From a virus: a stretch of 35,428 nt of DNA. A program made the position numbers and the translations under genes. This document shows positions 14,779 through 22,110 of the stretch, piece after piece (position 1 is the stretch's first letter; every line of letters starts with the position of its first letter). The stretch lies in the IMG/VR virus record IMGVR_UViG_3300044633_001408, positions 1 through 35,428 of that record. The stretch is one strand, 5' to 3'. A model generated the notes under the pieces. The model had not been told where the DNA came from. It ran no database searches and worked only from the letters and a program-made list of their open reading frames with translations.

Positions 14779-15925
14779 CACCCACTTTCCGGAACAAGTA
14801 ATTGAAGGCCAGCGACAGTGCGTCCACCTGGTCATCGGTCTGGCCATCCTCGCCATTGAAGTCGGCGATCTCGTCAAGGAATGAGGTGATCCAGTTTCCT
14901 TTGACGAGCACCATGCCACCTCTGGCCGCTTCCTTGGCCGATGGCATAGCGCGAGAATATTTCCCGCCCGTATGCGACTCCTCAACCACATGATATTCCG
15001 CAAGTGCCAGTCGGGTGTACTGATTGATCCGCTTTCCTGCTGAACCTGGTTCACGCTCCAACAGGACCGTCACATCCTGCCCATCGGTCTCGGCTGTCTG
15101 TCGCTGGATGGTGTCCAGCTCATCTGGTCCCCACTGACCACGAATAACGGAATCTATGTAATACTTCTGGTCAATCTTGTGCATTCGCAGACCAACAGAA
15201 TGGTCACCACCACCACTTGTGGCTGCGGTATCCCATGCCCTCACGGACAATCCTTCGCCCTTGGGTATCTCCTCGATGGAAGTGAACCAATGCCGCTTGA
15301 AGAGAGTTCCACCTGGCTCGACAAACTCACCCAAAAGTTCCTGCCTTTGCCAATCTGCGGAACCGACTGTGGAGACGCTGGAAACAAAATCTTCAGGGTT
15401 AAAGAAATTGCTCGCCGATGTGGCGTTGGTCACAGAGACATGGGCTTTCTTTACCAGATCAAACAGCCAATGCCGAGTGCCTCTGGGTGTTGATGTCATC
15501 CATGCTTGGCCAGGCGACTGCCTCAAGCGTCCAATCGCAATCAACCAAGTCTCTTCCGACATCATGGCTGACTCGTCCATCCAAACCCACCCAAGGTTGG
15601 GGCCTCGGAGCCGGTCGGGATTGTCGGCGGACCTCCAATAGATGGTTCGGTTACCTTTCAGAACCATCTCGTAATCTGATTTGTTAAACGACTCAATCAA
15701 TCCAGCAGGTCTGGCGATCTCCAAAAATGCTCTCAAGGATGCCGTTCTCAACATAGGAAAAGTAGGAGCCAGTACCATGCCTGAACTGTTTTCAGGCATT
15801 TGCAAGCACTTAATCGCACCCGCAAACGTTTTTCCTGATCCGATCCCACCGATAAAAGCCGTGAACTTATTCTGGTCGGCCCAGAATATGGCTTGCGGAT
15901 CGGTGCATTGTGTGAGGTCAAACAT
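14768..15925 (-). CDS. terL: terminase large subunit
   Basis: A 385-residue protein. Walker A is GGIGSGKT (26-33), Walker B lies in LGWVWMDESAM (111-121), and the coupling motif is TSTPRGT (144-150). The C-terminal nuclease has D232 in RAWDTAATSGGGDHSVG and the closing acidic motif DQVDALSLAF. It powers DNA translocation through the portal and cuts the concatemer. It overlaps the small subunit by 8 bases. The length is normal for a compact terminase. Confidence 0.93.
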   Translation of the reverse strand: MFDLTQCTDPQAIFWADQNKFTAFIGGIGSGKTFAGAIKCLQMPENSSGMVLAPTFPMLRTASLRAFLEIARPAGLIESFNKSDYEMVLKGNRTIYWRSADNPDRLRGPNLGWVWMDESAMMSEETWLIAIGRLRQSPGQAWMTSTPRGTRHWLFDLVKKAHVSVTNATSASNFFNPEDFVSSVSTVGSADWQRQELLGEFVEPGGTLFKRHWFTSIEEIPKGEGLSVRAWDTAATSGGGDHSVGLRMHKIDQKYYIDSVIRGQWGPDELDTIQRQTAETDGQDVTVLLEREPGSAGKRINQYTRLALAEYHVVEESHTGGKYSRAMPSAKEAARGGMVLVKGNWITSFLDEIADFNGEDGQTDDQVDALSLAFNYLFRKVGVSL

Positions 15926-16292
15926 CGGTCACAGTAGATTCGATAGCTTTTGGCTTGGGCTGTGGAACCCTCACCAGAATCCCTGTGTCTTCTGTTGTTT
16001 TTGGCGGATTCACGATGATCGTTTTCCTTCCAAACTCTTGTGGGTACTTCCGTTCAAGGAACCAGGCTGATGCCTGCCAGTCCGGTGCTGCGTTGATCTT
16101 GCCAATGTGCAGAAGTTTCGCCTGCAACTCGGATTTTTTAAGAAGCGCAACGACAACAGGATCTTGCTTTCTCCACAATTGAAACGCGCGAGTGCTCACA
16201 CCAGCCAAATTACAGGCATCTTTGATCGACAAGCCCGCCTGGACATGGCCCAGAATCTCTGGAATCAGTGCATCGCGGTTTTTTTTTGCCAT
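15918..16292 (-). CDS. terS: terminase small subunit
   Basis: A 124-residue protein with an N-terminal helix-turn-helix (GLSIKDACNLAGVSTRAFQLWRK, about residues 20-42) that binds the packaging site. The remainder is helical with a basic, proline-rich C terminus (VRVPQPKPKAIE). It overlaps the large terminase. Codons 2-5 contain a run of nine A. The ATG at 16290-16292 is preceded by AGAGG eight bases upstream. Confidence 0.8.
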   Translation of the reverse strand: MAKKNRDALIPEILGHVQAGLSIKDACNLAGVSTRAFQLWRKQDPVVVALLKKSELQAKLLHIGKINAAPDWQASAWFLERKYPQEFGRKTIIVNPPKTTEDTGILVRVPQPKPKAIESTVTDV

Positions 16293-16306
16293 CTCTTAAG
16301 CCTCTG

Positions 16307-16354
16307 GTAAGTAATAACCACGTTCATTTTAACAAACCCGCCGCATTTGCAACG
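16307..16354 (-). promoter_or_regulatory. candidate late promoter upstream of the small terminase, with inverted repeat
   Basis: On the minus strand, CGTTGC (16349-16354; TTGCAA overlaps it), a 17-base spacer ending in TGT, and TAAAAT (16326-16331), followed by the shared leader TTATTACTTAC (16307-16317). The spacer overlaps a GC-rich inverted repeat (AAACCCG and CGGGTTT) that could end transcripts of the early operon. Switch point from early to late genes. Confidence 0.5.
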
Positions 16355-16375
16355 GGTTTCTCTTCAGGCAGATTC

Positions 16376-16678
16376 TCAGAACTTCGTTTGCTTCCATTCG
16401 GCCAACTGCGGCTCCTGCCTTGCAAGCCACGGGAGAGCCGCGATGAACTTGTCTACCGTCTTGACTGACGGGCTGGTGATGCGAAACCATCCCAGATCGT
16501 CGTCCCTCATGAACAAGATCTCAATCCTCTGAGCGATGTCGTCCCACTTCGGCACGAACCGTGTGTATCCCAGATCTTGAAACAGCAAGTCAGAGAGCAC
16601 AGTCGAAACCTGTTCGGCCTGTTTCTGACTGATCTTGCCCTTACTGATCACTTCTGAAAAGTCGATATGCTGATTCAC
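16376..16678 (-). CDS. unknown early-operon protein
   Basis: A 100-residue protein with no recognised family. It has a helical, charged N terminus (SEVISKGKISQKQAEQVSTVL) and an aromatic C-terminal half (DDDLGWFRI, FIAALPWLARQEP). GTG start at 16676-16678 overlaps the upstream stop as GTGA, with GGAG upstream. It is the last gene of the early operon before the terminase genes. Confidence 0.65.
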   Translation of the reverse strand: MNQHIDFSEVISKGKISQKQAEQVSTVLSDLLFQDLGYTRFVPKWDDIAQRIEILFMRDDDLGWFRITSPSVKTVDKFIAALPWLARQEPQLAEWKQTKF

Positions 16679-16878
16679 TCATTCTCCTTGTCTTGAGACT
16701 CGACCAGGGCGATATACGCCTTGTACATCTTGTCACCCTTCAGGCCAGAGTAATCAAACTCAGCCGCCATCATCCGGAACGCCTTGTCCACAATCTGCAA
16801 TCGATTCCAAAGGCTCAGAGCAACCGCCTTGCCTTCGCTGTCTGTGAGAGCTGCGATATCATCAAGATTGATCATCAT
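16675..16878 (-). CDS. unknown early-operon protein
   Basis: A 67-residue helical protein beginning MMINLDDIAALTDSEGK. I chose the ATG at 16876-16878 because AGGG lies six bases upstream. The frame opens to 16893, overlapping the preceding gene further. Unknown function; coupled to both neighbours by overlap. Confidence 0.6.
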   Translation of the reverse strand: MMINLDDIAALTDSEGKAVALSLWNRLQIVDKAFRMMAAEFDYSGLKGDKMYKAYIALVESQDKENE

Positions 16879-17179
16879 AGTTTTCCCTGTCAAAAATGCC
16901 TTCGTATGGTGATACCATCAAGCTCTTGGTAACCTCGTCAATCGCTTCAGTGATATGCTGGATGCAGGCTGTTTTGGCTTTCTTTAGACAGTCAAATTCG
17001 TCACTCCAGTAGTCTTGATTCAACTCCTCTAAAGACATTTCTTCCGGCATGTATTTCAGACTTCCAATGCTTGCAAAATAGCTGGTGTCGTCAACCAACA
17101 ACTCGATATGCGCCCAATACTTGCCGTGGGACAGCGTCCAGCTTGTGCCATCAGTTGTGCACCATCGTTGATCAATCAT
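16862..17179 (-). CDS. unknown acidic early-operon protein
   Basis: A 105-residue acidic protein rich in tryptophan and tyrosine in the first half (RWCTTDGTSWTLSHGKYW), with a helical second half (KTACIQHITEAIDEVTKS). No known family. AAGG lies eight bases upstream of the ATG. It overlaps both neighbours. Confidence 0.6.
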   Translation of the reverse strand: MIDQRWCTTDGTSWTLSHGKYWAHIELLVDDTSYFASIGSLKYMPEEMSLEELNQDYWSDEFDCLKKAKTACIQHITEAIDEVTKSLMVSPYEGIFDRENYDDQS

Positions 17180-17540
17180 TGTGTTTGCCTTCCATATAAT
17201 GTTCGATTATTTTCCTTTGTGCCAATTTATCATCTTTTAATACTCGTTCAACATCCACCATCTCAAGAACCACGGGCACAACATCAGACATGTCGTAACC
17301 TCTTTCATAGTCTTCGTCATTAATTTGCTCTGCCTTAGAAAGCCAGAACGCTTCCGCTGCTTTATCTGTCTCGGCTTCACCCTCTTTATTCCCGCAACGA
17401 AACCTGTGTTCCATTGCAGAGATAATGCAGTGATAAATTTCATGTTTCACTCGCGGTTTCAGCCAGGCACTCAGTTCGTTGTTGGCAAAGTCGATAAACT
17501 CGCGACCACTGGCGAGCAGATAGTAATCAGGACAGCTCAT
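17172..17540 (-). CDS. unknown acidic early-operon protein
   Basis: A 122-residue acidic, mostly helical protein (LSAWLKPRVKHEIYHCIISAM; AETDKAAEAFWLSKAEQIND). No family recognised. ATGA overlap with the upstream gene; GGAG precedes the ATG at good distance. Confidence 0.6.
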   Translation of the reverse strand: MSCPDYYLLASGREFIDFANNELSAWLKPRVKHEIYHCIISAMEHRFRCGNKEGEAETDKAAEAFWLSKAEQINDEDYERGYDMSDVVPVVLEMVDVERVLKDDKLAQRKIIEHYMEGKHND

Positions 17541-17857
17541 GCATCATTCTCCATGTCAATTTGCGAAACCCTGTAAGCATGTTTCACTTTCTTGTTCTGG
17601 TGGTATCCTTGTAGATAACGATTCTGTTTCACTGCGATACCCGTCACACTCCGTTGGCCTTTGGCACTAGCCATTAGTTCGGTGATTGCTGGATAGCCAT
17701 GATTTGATGTGTTGCCGTTTGAGCGATCATCCAAGATCGCATTCGCGTGCATCCGCTCATATTCCGTGCCGATTCGCTTCAGCTCCAATAGTTGATGCTG
17801 TGGCATGACTTCCATTTCAGTTCGCGAAAACCTGATCTCAGCTCGCTTGGATTTCAT
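17537..17857 (-). CDS. unknown basic early-operon protein
   Basis: A 106-residue basic protein starting MKSKRAEIRFSRTEMEVMP and ending with a lysine/histidine-rich stretch (HQNKKVKHAYRV). It may bind nucleic acid on charge grounds alone. I chose ATG 17855-17857 with GGAG seven bases upstream. The frame continues to 17902 inside the resolvase gene without a ribosome site. Confidence 0.55.
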   Translation of the reverse strand: MKSKRAEIRFSRTEMEVMPQHQLLELKRIGTEYERMHANAILDDRSNGNTSNHGYPAITELMASAKGQRSVTGIAVKQNRYLQGYHQNKKVKHAYRVSQIDMENDA

Positions 17858-18308
17858 TTGGTTGCTCCACAGTTTCAACGATGACAAAAGCGGAATCCTC
17901 ATCGCCCCAACATTTGCGAGCCTCTCCCGAAATCACCTGACTGTCATCCTTCCAGAGCACACCCTTGAAAGCATCTTCCAGGCACCGCAACAGCTTTGTT
18001 CTATCCGGTTTCTGAGTGTGCCAGAATGGTGCTGTCGGCTTCATAATGGCTGAATTCTTGCCAGTCCGGAAATGTGCTTTAGGTCTCGCGAATGTAAACA
18101 GGACTTGCAAATTGATTGGCCCTGATGCACACCCCCAGCCTGATTCCTTCACGGCTGTGGTCGCAGCTCGCTTGCACAGCGTTTGCCACTTAGCTTTCCC
18201 TTTTGCCGTATCAACCACAACAATCCTTCCTGTCTTGCTGTGCTGAAATGCTTTTTTAGAACCTGATGGCGATGGCTTGCCAAGGATGGTAAAGGATATT
18301 GCACTCAT
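17838..18308 (-). CDS. RusA-like Holliday junction resolvase
   Basis: A 156-residue protein. The N terminus ISFTILGKPSPSGSKKAF is the strand-turn-basic motif of RusA. The catalytic region KPDRTKLLRCLEDAFKGVLWKDDSQVI holds the conserved aspartates (DRT, ED, KDD). It would resolve branched DNA formed in replication and recombination before packaging. It overlaps the HNH gene by 4 bases and the following basic gene by 20. Confidence 0.85.
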   Translation of the reverse strand: MSAISFTILGKPSPSGSKKAFQHSKTGRIVVVDTAKGKAKWQTLCKRAATTAVKESGWGCASGPINLQVLFTFARPKAHFRTGKNSAIMKPTAPFWHTQKPDRTKLLRCLEDAFKGVLWKDDSQVISGEARKCWGDEDSAFVIVETVEQPNEIQAS

Positions 18309-18787
18309 ACCATGGCTCCGTTTCGATCTAAACCTAGCCTTGATATGATATCAGGTCGATTGGCAAAGACCATTTTTGCTCGATTAAAAAAGTGTTCTTC
18401 TCCTCTTTGGAAGTCGCTGTAATTAAATCCTAGGCATAAAGCTGATGACACCATTCGGTCTTCAACTGTTCGATTAAAGAACCATTCCCAGTATGTCGTT
18501 TGAAATGGGTCATATTTAGGGTTTCCGCAATGCTCAGAGTCGATATGGCATCGGCCACAAAGTAAGTGCAAGTTCCGATATTCGTTTGATCCTCCTAGCG
18601 ATAACGGGATGATATGCGCTCGCTCCGTTTTGCTTTCTCCGTTGGTGAATCCACAAGCAAAGCAGTAATCGCCTTCTAGGAACTCGTAACTACTATCAAA
18701 CCCCTTAAACCGCCATATGGAGGTGTTAGCCCAGTAAATACGAATGTCTTTTTGCTTTGGCATATCTGATCGCTTGATTCGATTCAT
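18305..18787 (-). CDS. HNH endonuclease
   Basis: A 160-residue protein with a central HNH fold: DYCFACGF (first Cys pair), ERAHIIPLSLGGSNEYRNLHLLCGRCH (catalytic histidine, central asparagine, second Cys pair). The C-terminal segment is aromatic (TYWEWFFNRTVEDRM). Start ATG 18785-18787 overlaps the thyX stop as ATGA, with GGAGG five bases upstream. The longer frame to 18799 lacks this. It could act in packaging, homing or defence; nothing here decides. Confidence 0.8.
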   Translation of the reverse strand: MNRIKRSDMPKQKDIRIYWANTSIWRFKGFDSSYEFLEGDYCFACGFTNGESKTERAHIIPLSLGGSNEYRNLHLLCGRCHIDSEHCGNPKYDPFQTTYWEWFFNRTVEDRMVSSALCLGFNYSDFQRGEEHFFNRAKMVFANRPDIISRLGLDRNGAMV

Positions 18788-19545
18788 ACCTTCCTCCACT
18801 TCGTTTCAATCCCTTGATCCGTCACCGTGTAATCACCAAAAAGGTTTGGTGATTCGGCCTGCAACACGTCCAGAACAGCAATCGCCAGACGTTGAATCTC
18901 AGCATCCGCATGGATCGAGCCACGCAGTTCAAGGAAGTGCCTCCATGCTCTGGCGTTGCCAGTGACAAATATCTTGGTTTCAGTGCAGTTCGGCAGGACA
19001 GCGCGAGCGGTTTCCCTGATTTTCTTGCGTTTCAAAGTCTTATCTGTAATGTCAGCAAAACGCATCTCAAGAGATTCAATCATTGCTTGATATTGGCCCA
19101 AAGCCCTACCGACACACGATGCCCACCATGCACCGGATTCGCTTTCTAATGTGATGCTCGGCGGAACAACAAATGCGCAGTCCGACTCATCCACATATCG
19201 TTGGCTGAGCTGCGAATAACTCATGCCAGCACGATGCCTGACCAGCTCGTGCGTGAGTGACCGCGAGACGCCCGTGAAAATCATCGAGTAAACAGCATGC
19301 TCCAACACTGAGCCGTGGCCCACTTCCAAGATGTGGTCAATATAAGCCTGATTGCCACCTGGTCGCGGCTTGGCAAAGCTCATGTAGCACAATCGGCCAG
19401 CGATCTCCACCAGATGCTCGCTAGCGTTATCGGTGTCGCTGTTCCAGTGTTCGACGTTGTTGGCTTCCAAGAACTCGGCACAATCAAGGCTGTTGAGTTC
19501 TTGTTTGCCGACCAGGTAGACGGATGGGGCGGTAATGATTTTCAC
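18784..19545 (-). CDS. thyX: flavin-dependent thymidylate synthase
   Basis: A 253-residue protein with the ThyX signature RHRAGMSYSQLSQR (residues 103-116) and the GHGSVLEH segment (77-84), whose histidine contacts FAD. It makes dTMP from dUMP using folate and NADPH with FAD, supplying DNA precursors during phage replication. The GTG start overlaps the stop of the CsrA-like gene (GTGA). Length matches the family. Confidence 0.93.
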   Translation of the reverse strand: MKIITAPSVYLVGKQELNSLDCAEFLEANNVEHWNSDTDNASEHLVEIAGRLCYMSFAKPRPGGNQAYIDHILEVGHGSVLEHAVYSMIFTGVSRSLTHELVRHRAGMSYSQLSQRYVDESDCAFVVPPSITLESESGAWWASCVGRALGQYQAMIESLEMRFADITDKTLKRKKIRETARAVLPNCTETKIFVTGNARAWRHFLELRGSIHADAEIQRLAIAVLDVLQAESPNLFGDYTVTDQGIETKWRKV

Positions 19546-19754
19546 TTTGTTTCAACTCCGTTCGCTTTTTGTTTCGCTTCCCAAACTTCCAGCCGATCCA
19601 CTCTTACTTCAAGTGGAGCTTCAACACCAATCTTGACCTTGTCGCCCCTGATCTCAGTGACGCAAACCCTGAATTGAATGTCGCCATAGTTGATGACAAG
19701 AACTTCATTGACCTTCCTGGAAAGTACTAAGATGGCACACCTCCTTATGACCAT
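19542..19754 (-). CDS. csrA: CsrA-like RNA-binding regulator
   Basis: The core (LVLSRKVNEVLVI, TEIRGDKVKIGVEAP, EVRVDRLEVWEA) matches the CsrA/RsmA family over its full length. CsrA binds GGA motifs in mRNA leaders to control translation. Coordinates use an ATG at 19752-19754, but that ATG overlaps the upstream stop and has no ribosome site. A near-perfect AAGGAGGT lies six bases before ATC at 19731-19733, exactly where the family's ATG would stand (M-L-V-L becomes I-L-V-L). Either translation starts at ATC, or the short upstream version is used. It may control host or phage mRNAs, perhaps its own, since the site contains GGA. Confidence 0.85.
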   Translation of the reverse strand: MVIRRCAILVLSRKVNEVLVINYGDIQFRVCVTEIRGDKVKIGVEAPLEVRVDRLEVWEAKQKANGVETK

Positions 19755-20320
19755 TGTTTAAAACGCACAATCAGTGAAATCGAAGATTGATTCACTCGAA
19801 ATGCCGCTGACAGCATCGACTGGCTCCATCCACCAGCGAACAAACTGCGTATGACGTGTACGTCACTTTGACAGAGTTTTACCGTGGAAGTGTTTTGCGA
19901 GTTTTCTTTTTGTGTTACCCATCGGCAATTGCTGGGTTTGTAATCCCCATTGTTGTCGATCCGGTCGATTGTTAGGCCAACTGCATAGCCATTGCGTTTC
20001 GACCAGGACGCAAACGGTTCGTATGTACTCCACTCTGCACAGACTTGTATTCCTCTCCCTCCGTAGCGATAATATCCCCTGTTGTTTTTGTTGTTGCACC
20101 GATCTTTCATATTCCGATAAGCCCGATAAATAGGACTCTGGTATTCTCCATGCTTTGAGGCTTTTCCGTTCATGCAACCGCAAGACTGCTTTTTTCCTGT
20201 CCGGTTGTTTCGATTTACAACGCAAGAAATTCTCTCAAAAACTGTTTTACAGTGCGGACACGAGTAAACTCCAATTCGTCCGCTACCGCTACCTTTTTTT
20301 ATTTCAAGTGCCACAAGCAT
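19745..20320 (-). CDS. HNH homing endonuclease-like protein
   Basis: A 191-residue protein. An N-terminal zinc-ribbon-like section holds CPHC and CGC pairs. The central pattern RYGGRGIQVCAEWSTYEPFASW followed by GLTIDRIDNNGDYKPSNCRWVT is the common phage HNH/AP2-associated nuclease layout. The C-terminal helix-turn-helix-like segment (GGWSQSMLSAAFRVNQSSIS) probably directs DNA binding. GGAGG lies eight bases upstream of the ATG. Such genes are usually selfish inserts; it sits between a gene-free stretch and csrA. Confidence 0.8.
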   Translation of the reverse strand: MLVALEIKKGSGSGRIGVYSCPHCKTVFERISCVVNRNNRTGKKQSCGCMNGKASKHGEYQSPIYRAYRNMKDRCNNKNNRGYYRYGGRGIQVCAEWSTYEPFASWSKRNGYAVGLTIDRIDNNGDYKPSNCRWVTQKENSQNTSTVKLCQSDVHVIRSLFAGGWSQSMLSAAFRVNQSSISLIVRFKQWS

Positions 20321-20352
20321 TGCTGTAGCCTCCGTGATGCGTTTGATTTGAT

Positions 20353-20376
20353 GCCGGGAGTGGTCAAACTCCCGGC
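20353..20376 (-). terminator. strong GC-rich hairpin, possible terminator
   Basis: GCCGGGAGT (20353-20361) pairs perfectly with ACTCCCGGC (20368-20376) around a 6-base loop. It lies just upstream of the HNH gene on the minus strand. There is no T run after it, so it may slow or protect RNA and not end it. Confidence 0.4.
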
Positions 20377-20500
20377 GCGAGTATGATCAGTCAACTCCCC
20401 CTGGTATCCTTGTGAGTTCGGCAGGCTGATTGCCCACGAACAAACTCGAATCAACCAACTAGGAGTCTGTCAGCAGGCTGGATATCGTTAGCCCCTGACA

Positions 20501-20573
20501 AGCCGCCCAAGGGAATTGAACCCTTGCAAATCTCAATAACAGAGAGAACTCGAGATCTGAAACCATTTGCGAC
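20501..20573 (-). tRNA. degenerate tRNA-like element, possibly tRNA-Asn(GTT)
   Basis: Reading the minus strand as 72 bases plus a discriminator, the right half has exact tRNA spacing: anticodon loop CTGTTAT (anticodon GTT), a stem with four of five pairs, a 5-base variable loop, T arm AAGGG-TTCAATT-CCCTT, and acceptor strand GGGCGGC. The left half is poor: the acceptor pairs at five of seven positions and the D loop lacks GG. No CCA is encoded. It may be a decayed tRNA, a tRNA mimic, or chance. Confidence 0.3.
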
Positions 20574-20705
20574 AAATTGCCATCCGTGGCAGCGGTCACC
20601 ATCCATGAATCCCGTTTGACATCTGCTCATTACTGATCGCGCTCATGAAAATCGCCACAGATGCCGCCGCTATGCGTCACCGGAGTCCAAGCCTCACCAA
20701 CTCTT

Positions 20706-20951
20706 TCAGCGGCCTGACGGGATTGATTCGTCACAACACTCGTCCACTGCTGTAACCTTGGGCAAAGCCACTCGACTGGATGAGCCTCGAAAGCCTCTGA
20801 TGGCTCGGATTACGTCTAGTGCAAACCGTTCCACAACTGCCGATTCCTGATCGTCCAGAAATTCACCTGGCGAAACTGTCAGGATTGGATTTGTTTGCTT
20901 TTTGAACCTGTCCATCTCGTCGTGAATGAACTCTAAATCTGTCTTTGTCAT
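20706..20951 (-). CDS. unknown early-operon protein
   Basis: An 81-residue protein starting MTKTDLEFIHDEMDRFKKQ. Helical, mixed charge, with cysteines near the C terminus (VDECCDES). AAGGG lies upstream of the ATG at good distance. No family recognised. It is 9 bases from the upstream gene. Confidence 0.6.
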   Translation of the reverse strand: MTKTDLEFIHDEMDRFKKQTNPILTVSPGEFLDDQESAVVERFALDVIRAIRGFRGSSSRVALPKVTAVDECCDESIPSGR

Positions 20952-20960
20952 GACTTTCCC

Positions 20961-21278
20961 TTAAAATCGTGAACTTGAAGGAGTGCCAGCCCAGGCAAAC
21001 CGATTTTCCCAGTATTCGTCGCCTTCCCACCAATCTGGTGGCATCTTGCAATCGACCTCGTCAATCACTTGCCACTCTTGCCAGTCAGGGTTATCAAGCC
21101 GAATGACTGCTTTCTTGGCGTCCCGAATGGCTCGCTCGTTTTTCAGGTCGTAAAGATGTTCGGAATAGGTCTTGGCTGGAAAGGATTTCGCCAGAATCTC
21201 AGCCCCGACTTCGTCAGAACACTTGCGCTCTCTGGAATAGAGCCTTGCAAGCAAGGCCCCAATCTCTGGTGATGTCAT
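20961..21278 (-). CDS. unknown early-operon protein, tryptophan-rich C terminus
   Basis: A 105-residue protein. The helical N-terminal half (EIGALLARLYSRERKCSDEVG) is followed by a tryptophan-rich region (NPDWQEWQVIDEVDCKMPPDWWEGDEYW). It overlaps the stop of the SSB gene (TGATG), so it is probably co-translated. No family recognised. Confidence 0.6.
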   Translation of the reverse strand: MTSPEIGALLARLYSRERKCSDEVGAEILAKSFPAKTYSEHLYDLKNERAIRDAKKAVIRLDNPDWQEWQVIDEVDCKMPPDWWEGDEYWENRFAWAGTPSSSRF

Positions 21279-22006
21279 CAGAATGGCACCCCATCAACTT
21301 CATCATGTGGATCAAATGCGTGACCATTTGTGCGAGTCTGGTCAAGATGTTGCTTCATTGACCGATCCGCATCCGTTTCAATCACTCCACCACCTGGCCG
21401 AACTTGCATTCGGCCTCTCAGGTGTGGTGCGATCTCCACTGTTTTGGGAAGGTCCGATAAAGGATTAAAACCTGTGGAGCCGCCAAACGATTCGCCATCG
21501 GCCAACTTCATAAAGGCGACTAGGTAAAGAGATACGCCAATATTCTTAGTGACCTTATAGGTGGCCGGCGTCACCAGCATCTGACCGATACAACCACCGT
21601 AAATTTCGTTCCGGTTTGTGATCGGTCTACCGTGCCTGTCAATCACCATAGGTGGCTTTGATTCGCCTGTGCTGGCCGATATCACCCAACAACCTGATTC
21701 AGCATGGCCGGTCTTAAGATTGCCATCCTTGTCAACCAACTTGTCACCATCTTTGATGGCACAGTTTGTGTGCGTTGTGAGCTTTCGGAATTGTTGGCCA
21801 AAAGCAATCTCTGAGATCCGTTGCATCTCAGCAATCAGTTCCTCCGGCATCTCAGACTTTAAAAGCAAAATATTGGCCGAATAAAACAGCCTGTTTTGCT
21901 TGTACTCGTTGGGCTTGGCCTCAAAGAGATTTGGGTAGCTCAGGATGCCTTGTGGAGTCCATGTTTTGTGTCCATAAACCGAATCAATCTTGGTTGCCGT
22001 GCTCAT
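21278..22006 (-). CDS. single-strand DNA-binding protein, DUF2815 type
   Basis: A 242-residue protein. The segments TPQGILSYPNLFEAK and RLFYSANILLLKSEMPEELIAEM, together with a central GYWVI/GGCIGQMLVTPATYKV region, match the DUF2815 family of phage replication proteins, which have an OB-like fold and bind single-stranded DNA. The C terminus is acidic (DPHDEVDG), typical of SSB tails that recruit partners. ATG 22004-22006 has AGGA eight bases upstream. The open frame continues to 22114 through a repeat and hairpin leader and is not used in my reading. Confidence 0.75.
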   Translation of the reverse strand: MSTATKIDSVYGHKTWTPQGILSYPNLFEAKPNEYKQNRLFYSANILLLKSEMPEELIAEMQRISEIAFGQQFRKLTTHTNCAIKDGDKLVDKDGNLKTGHAESGCWVISASTGESKPPMVIDRHGRPITNRNEIYGGCIGQMLVTPATYKVTKNIGVSLYLVAFMKLADGESFGGSTGFNPLSDLPKTVEIAPHLRGRMQVRPGGGVIETDADRSMKQHLDQTRTNGHAFDPHDEVDGVPF

Positions 22007-22016
22007 CTGTCTGGTC

Positions 22017-22066
22017 CTTTTGAATACTGTTGAGAACTGTTCAGAACTGTTGAAGACTTTTGAATA
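22017..22066. repeat. five tandem 10-base degenerate repeats in the SSB leader
   Basis: From 22017 the sequence repeats with a 10-base period (TTTTGAATAC, TGTTGAGAAC, TGTTCAGAAC, TGTTGAAGAC, TTTTGAATAA). Ten bases is about one turn of the helix, so all copies face the same side. This is suitable for cooperative binding of a protein, or for autoregulation of the SSB through its own mRNA leader. Confidence 0.6.
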
Positions 22067-22071
22067 ACTCA

Positions 22072-22099
22072 CCTGGGCCGAAGGGAGGTTCGGCCCAGG
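22072..22099 (-). terminator. perfect 11-base hairpin between two early genes
   Basis: CCTGGGCCGAA (22072-22082) pairs fully with TTCGGCCCAGG (22089-22099) around a 6-base loop. It lies just after the stop of the 22111-22419 gene and before the SSB leader. It is a strong hairpin without a T run; likely an RNA-processing or attenuation element. Confidence 0.5.
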
Positions 22100-22110
22100 G
22101 TGCTGGAGAG

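Larger units (their letters stand above)
20321..20705. other. 385-base stretch without a clear gene
   Basis: No frame with a plausible start and ribosome site crosses it on either strand. It holds a perfect 9-base hairpin (20353-20376), a tRNA-like fold (20501-20573) and further short pairings such as ATTTG/CAAAT. Together these point to structured RNA within the early transcript. Confidence 0.6.

Noticed and set aside
16281-16289. Run of nine A in codons 2-5 of the small terminase gene as a frameshift site
   Set aside because: The gene reads through in one frame with no stop and no alternative frame of interest; it is probably a lysine-rich start. It is only a place where sequencing may err.
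20501-20705. tmRNA encoded in the gene-free stretch
   Set aside because: The T-arm-like end fits, but no 5' partner strand, tag reading frame or correct length could be found.
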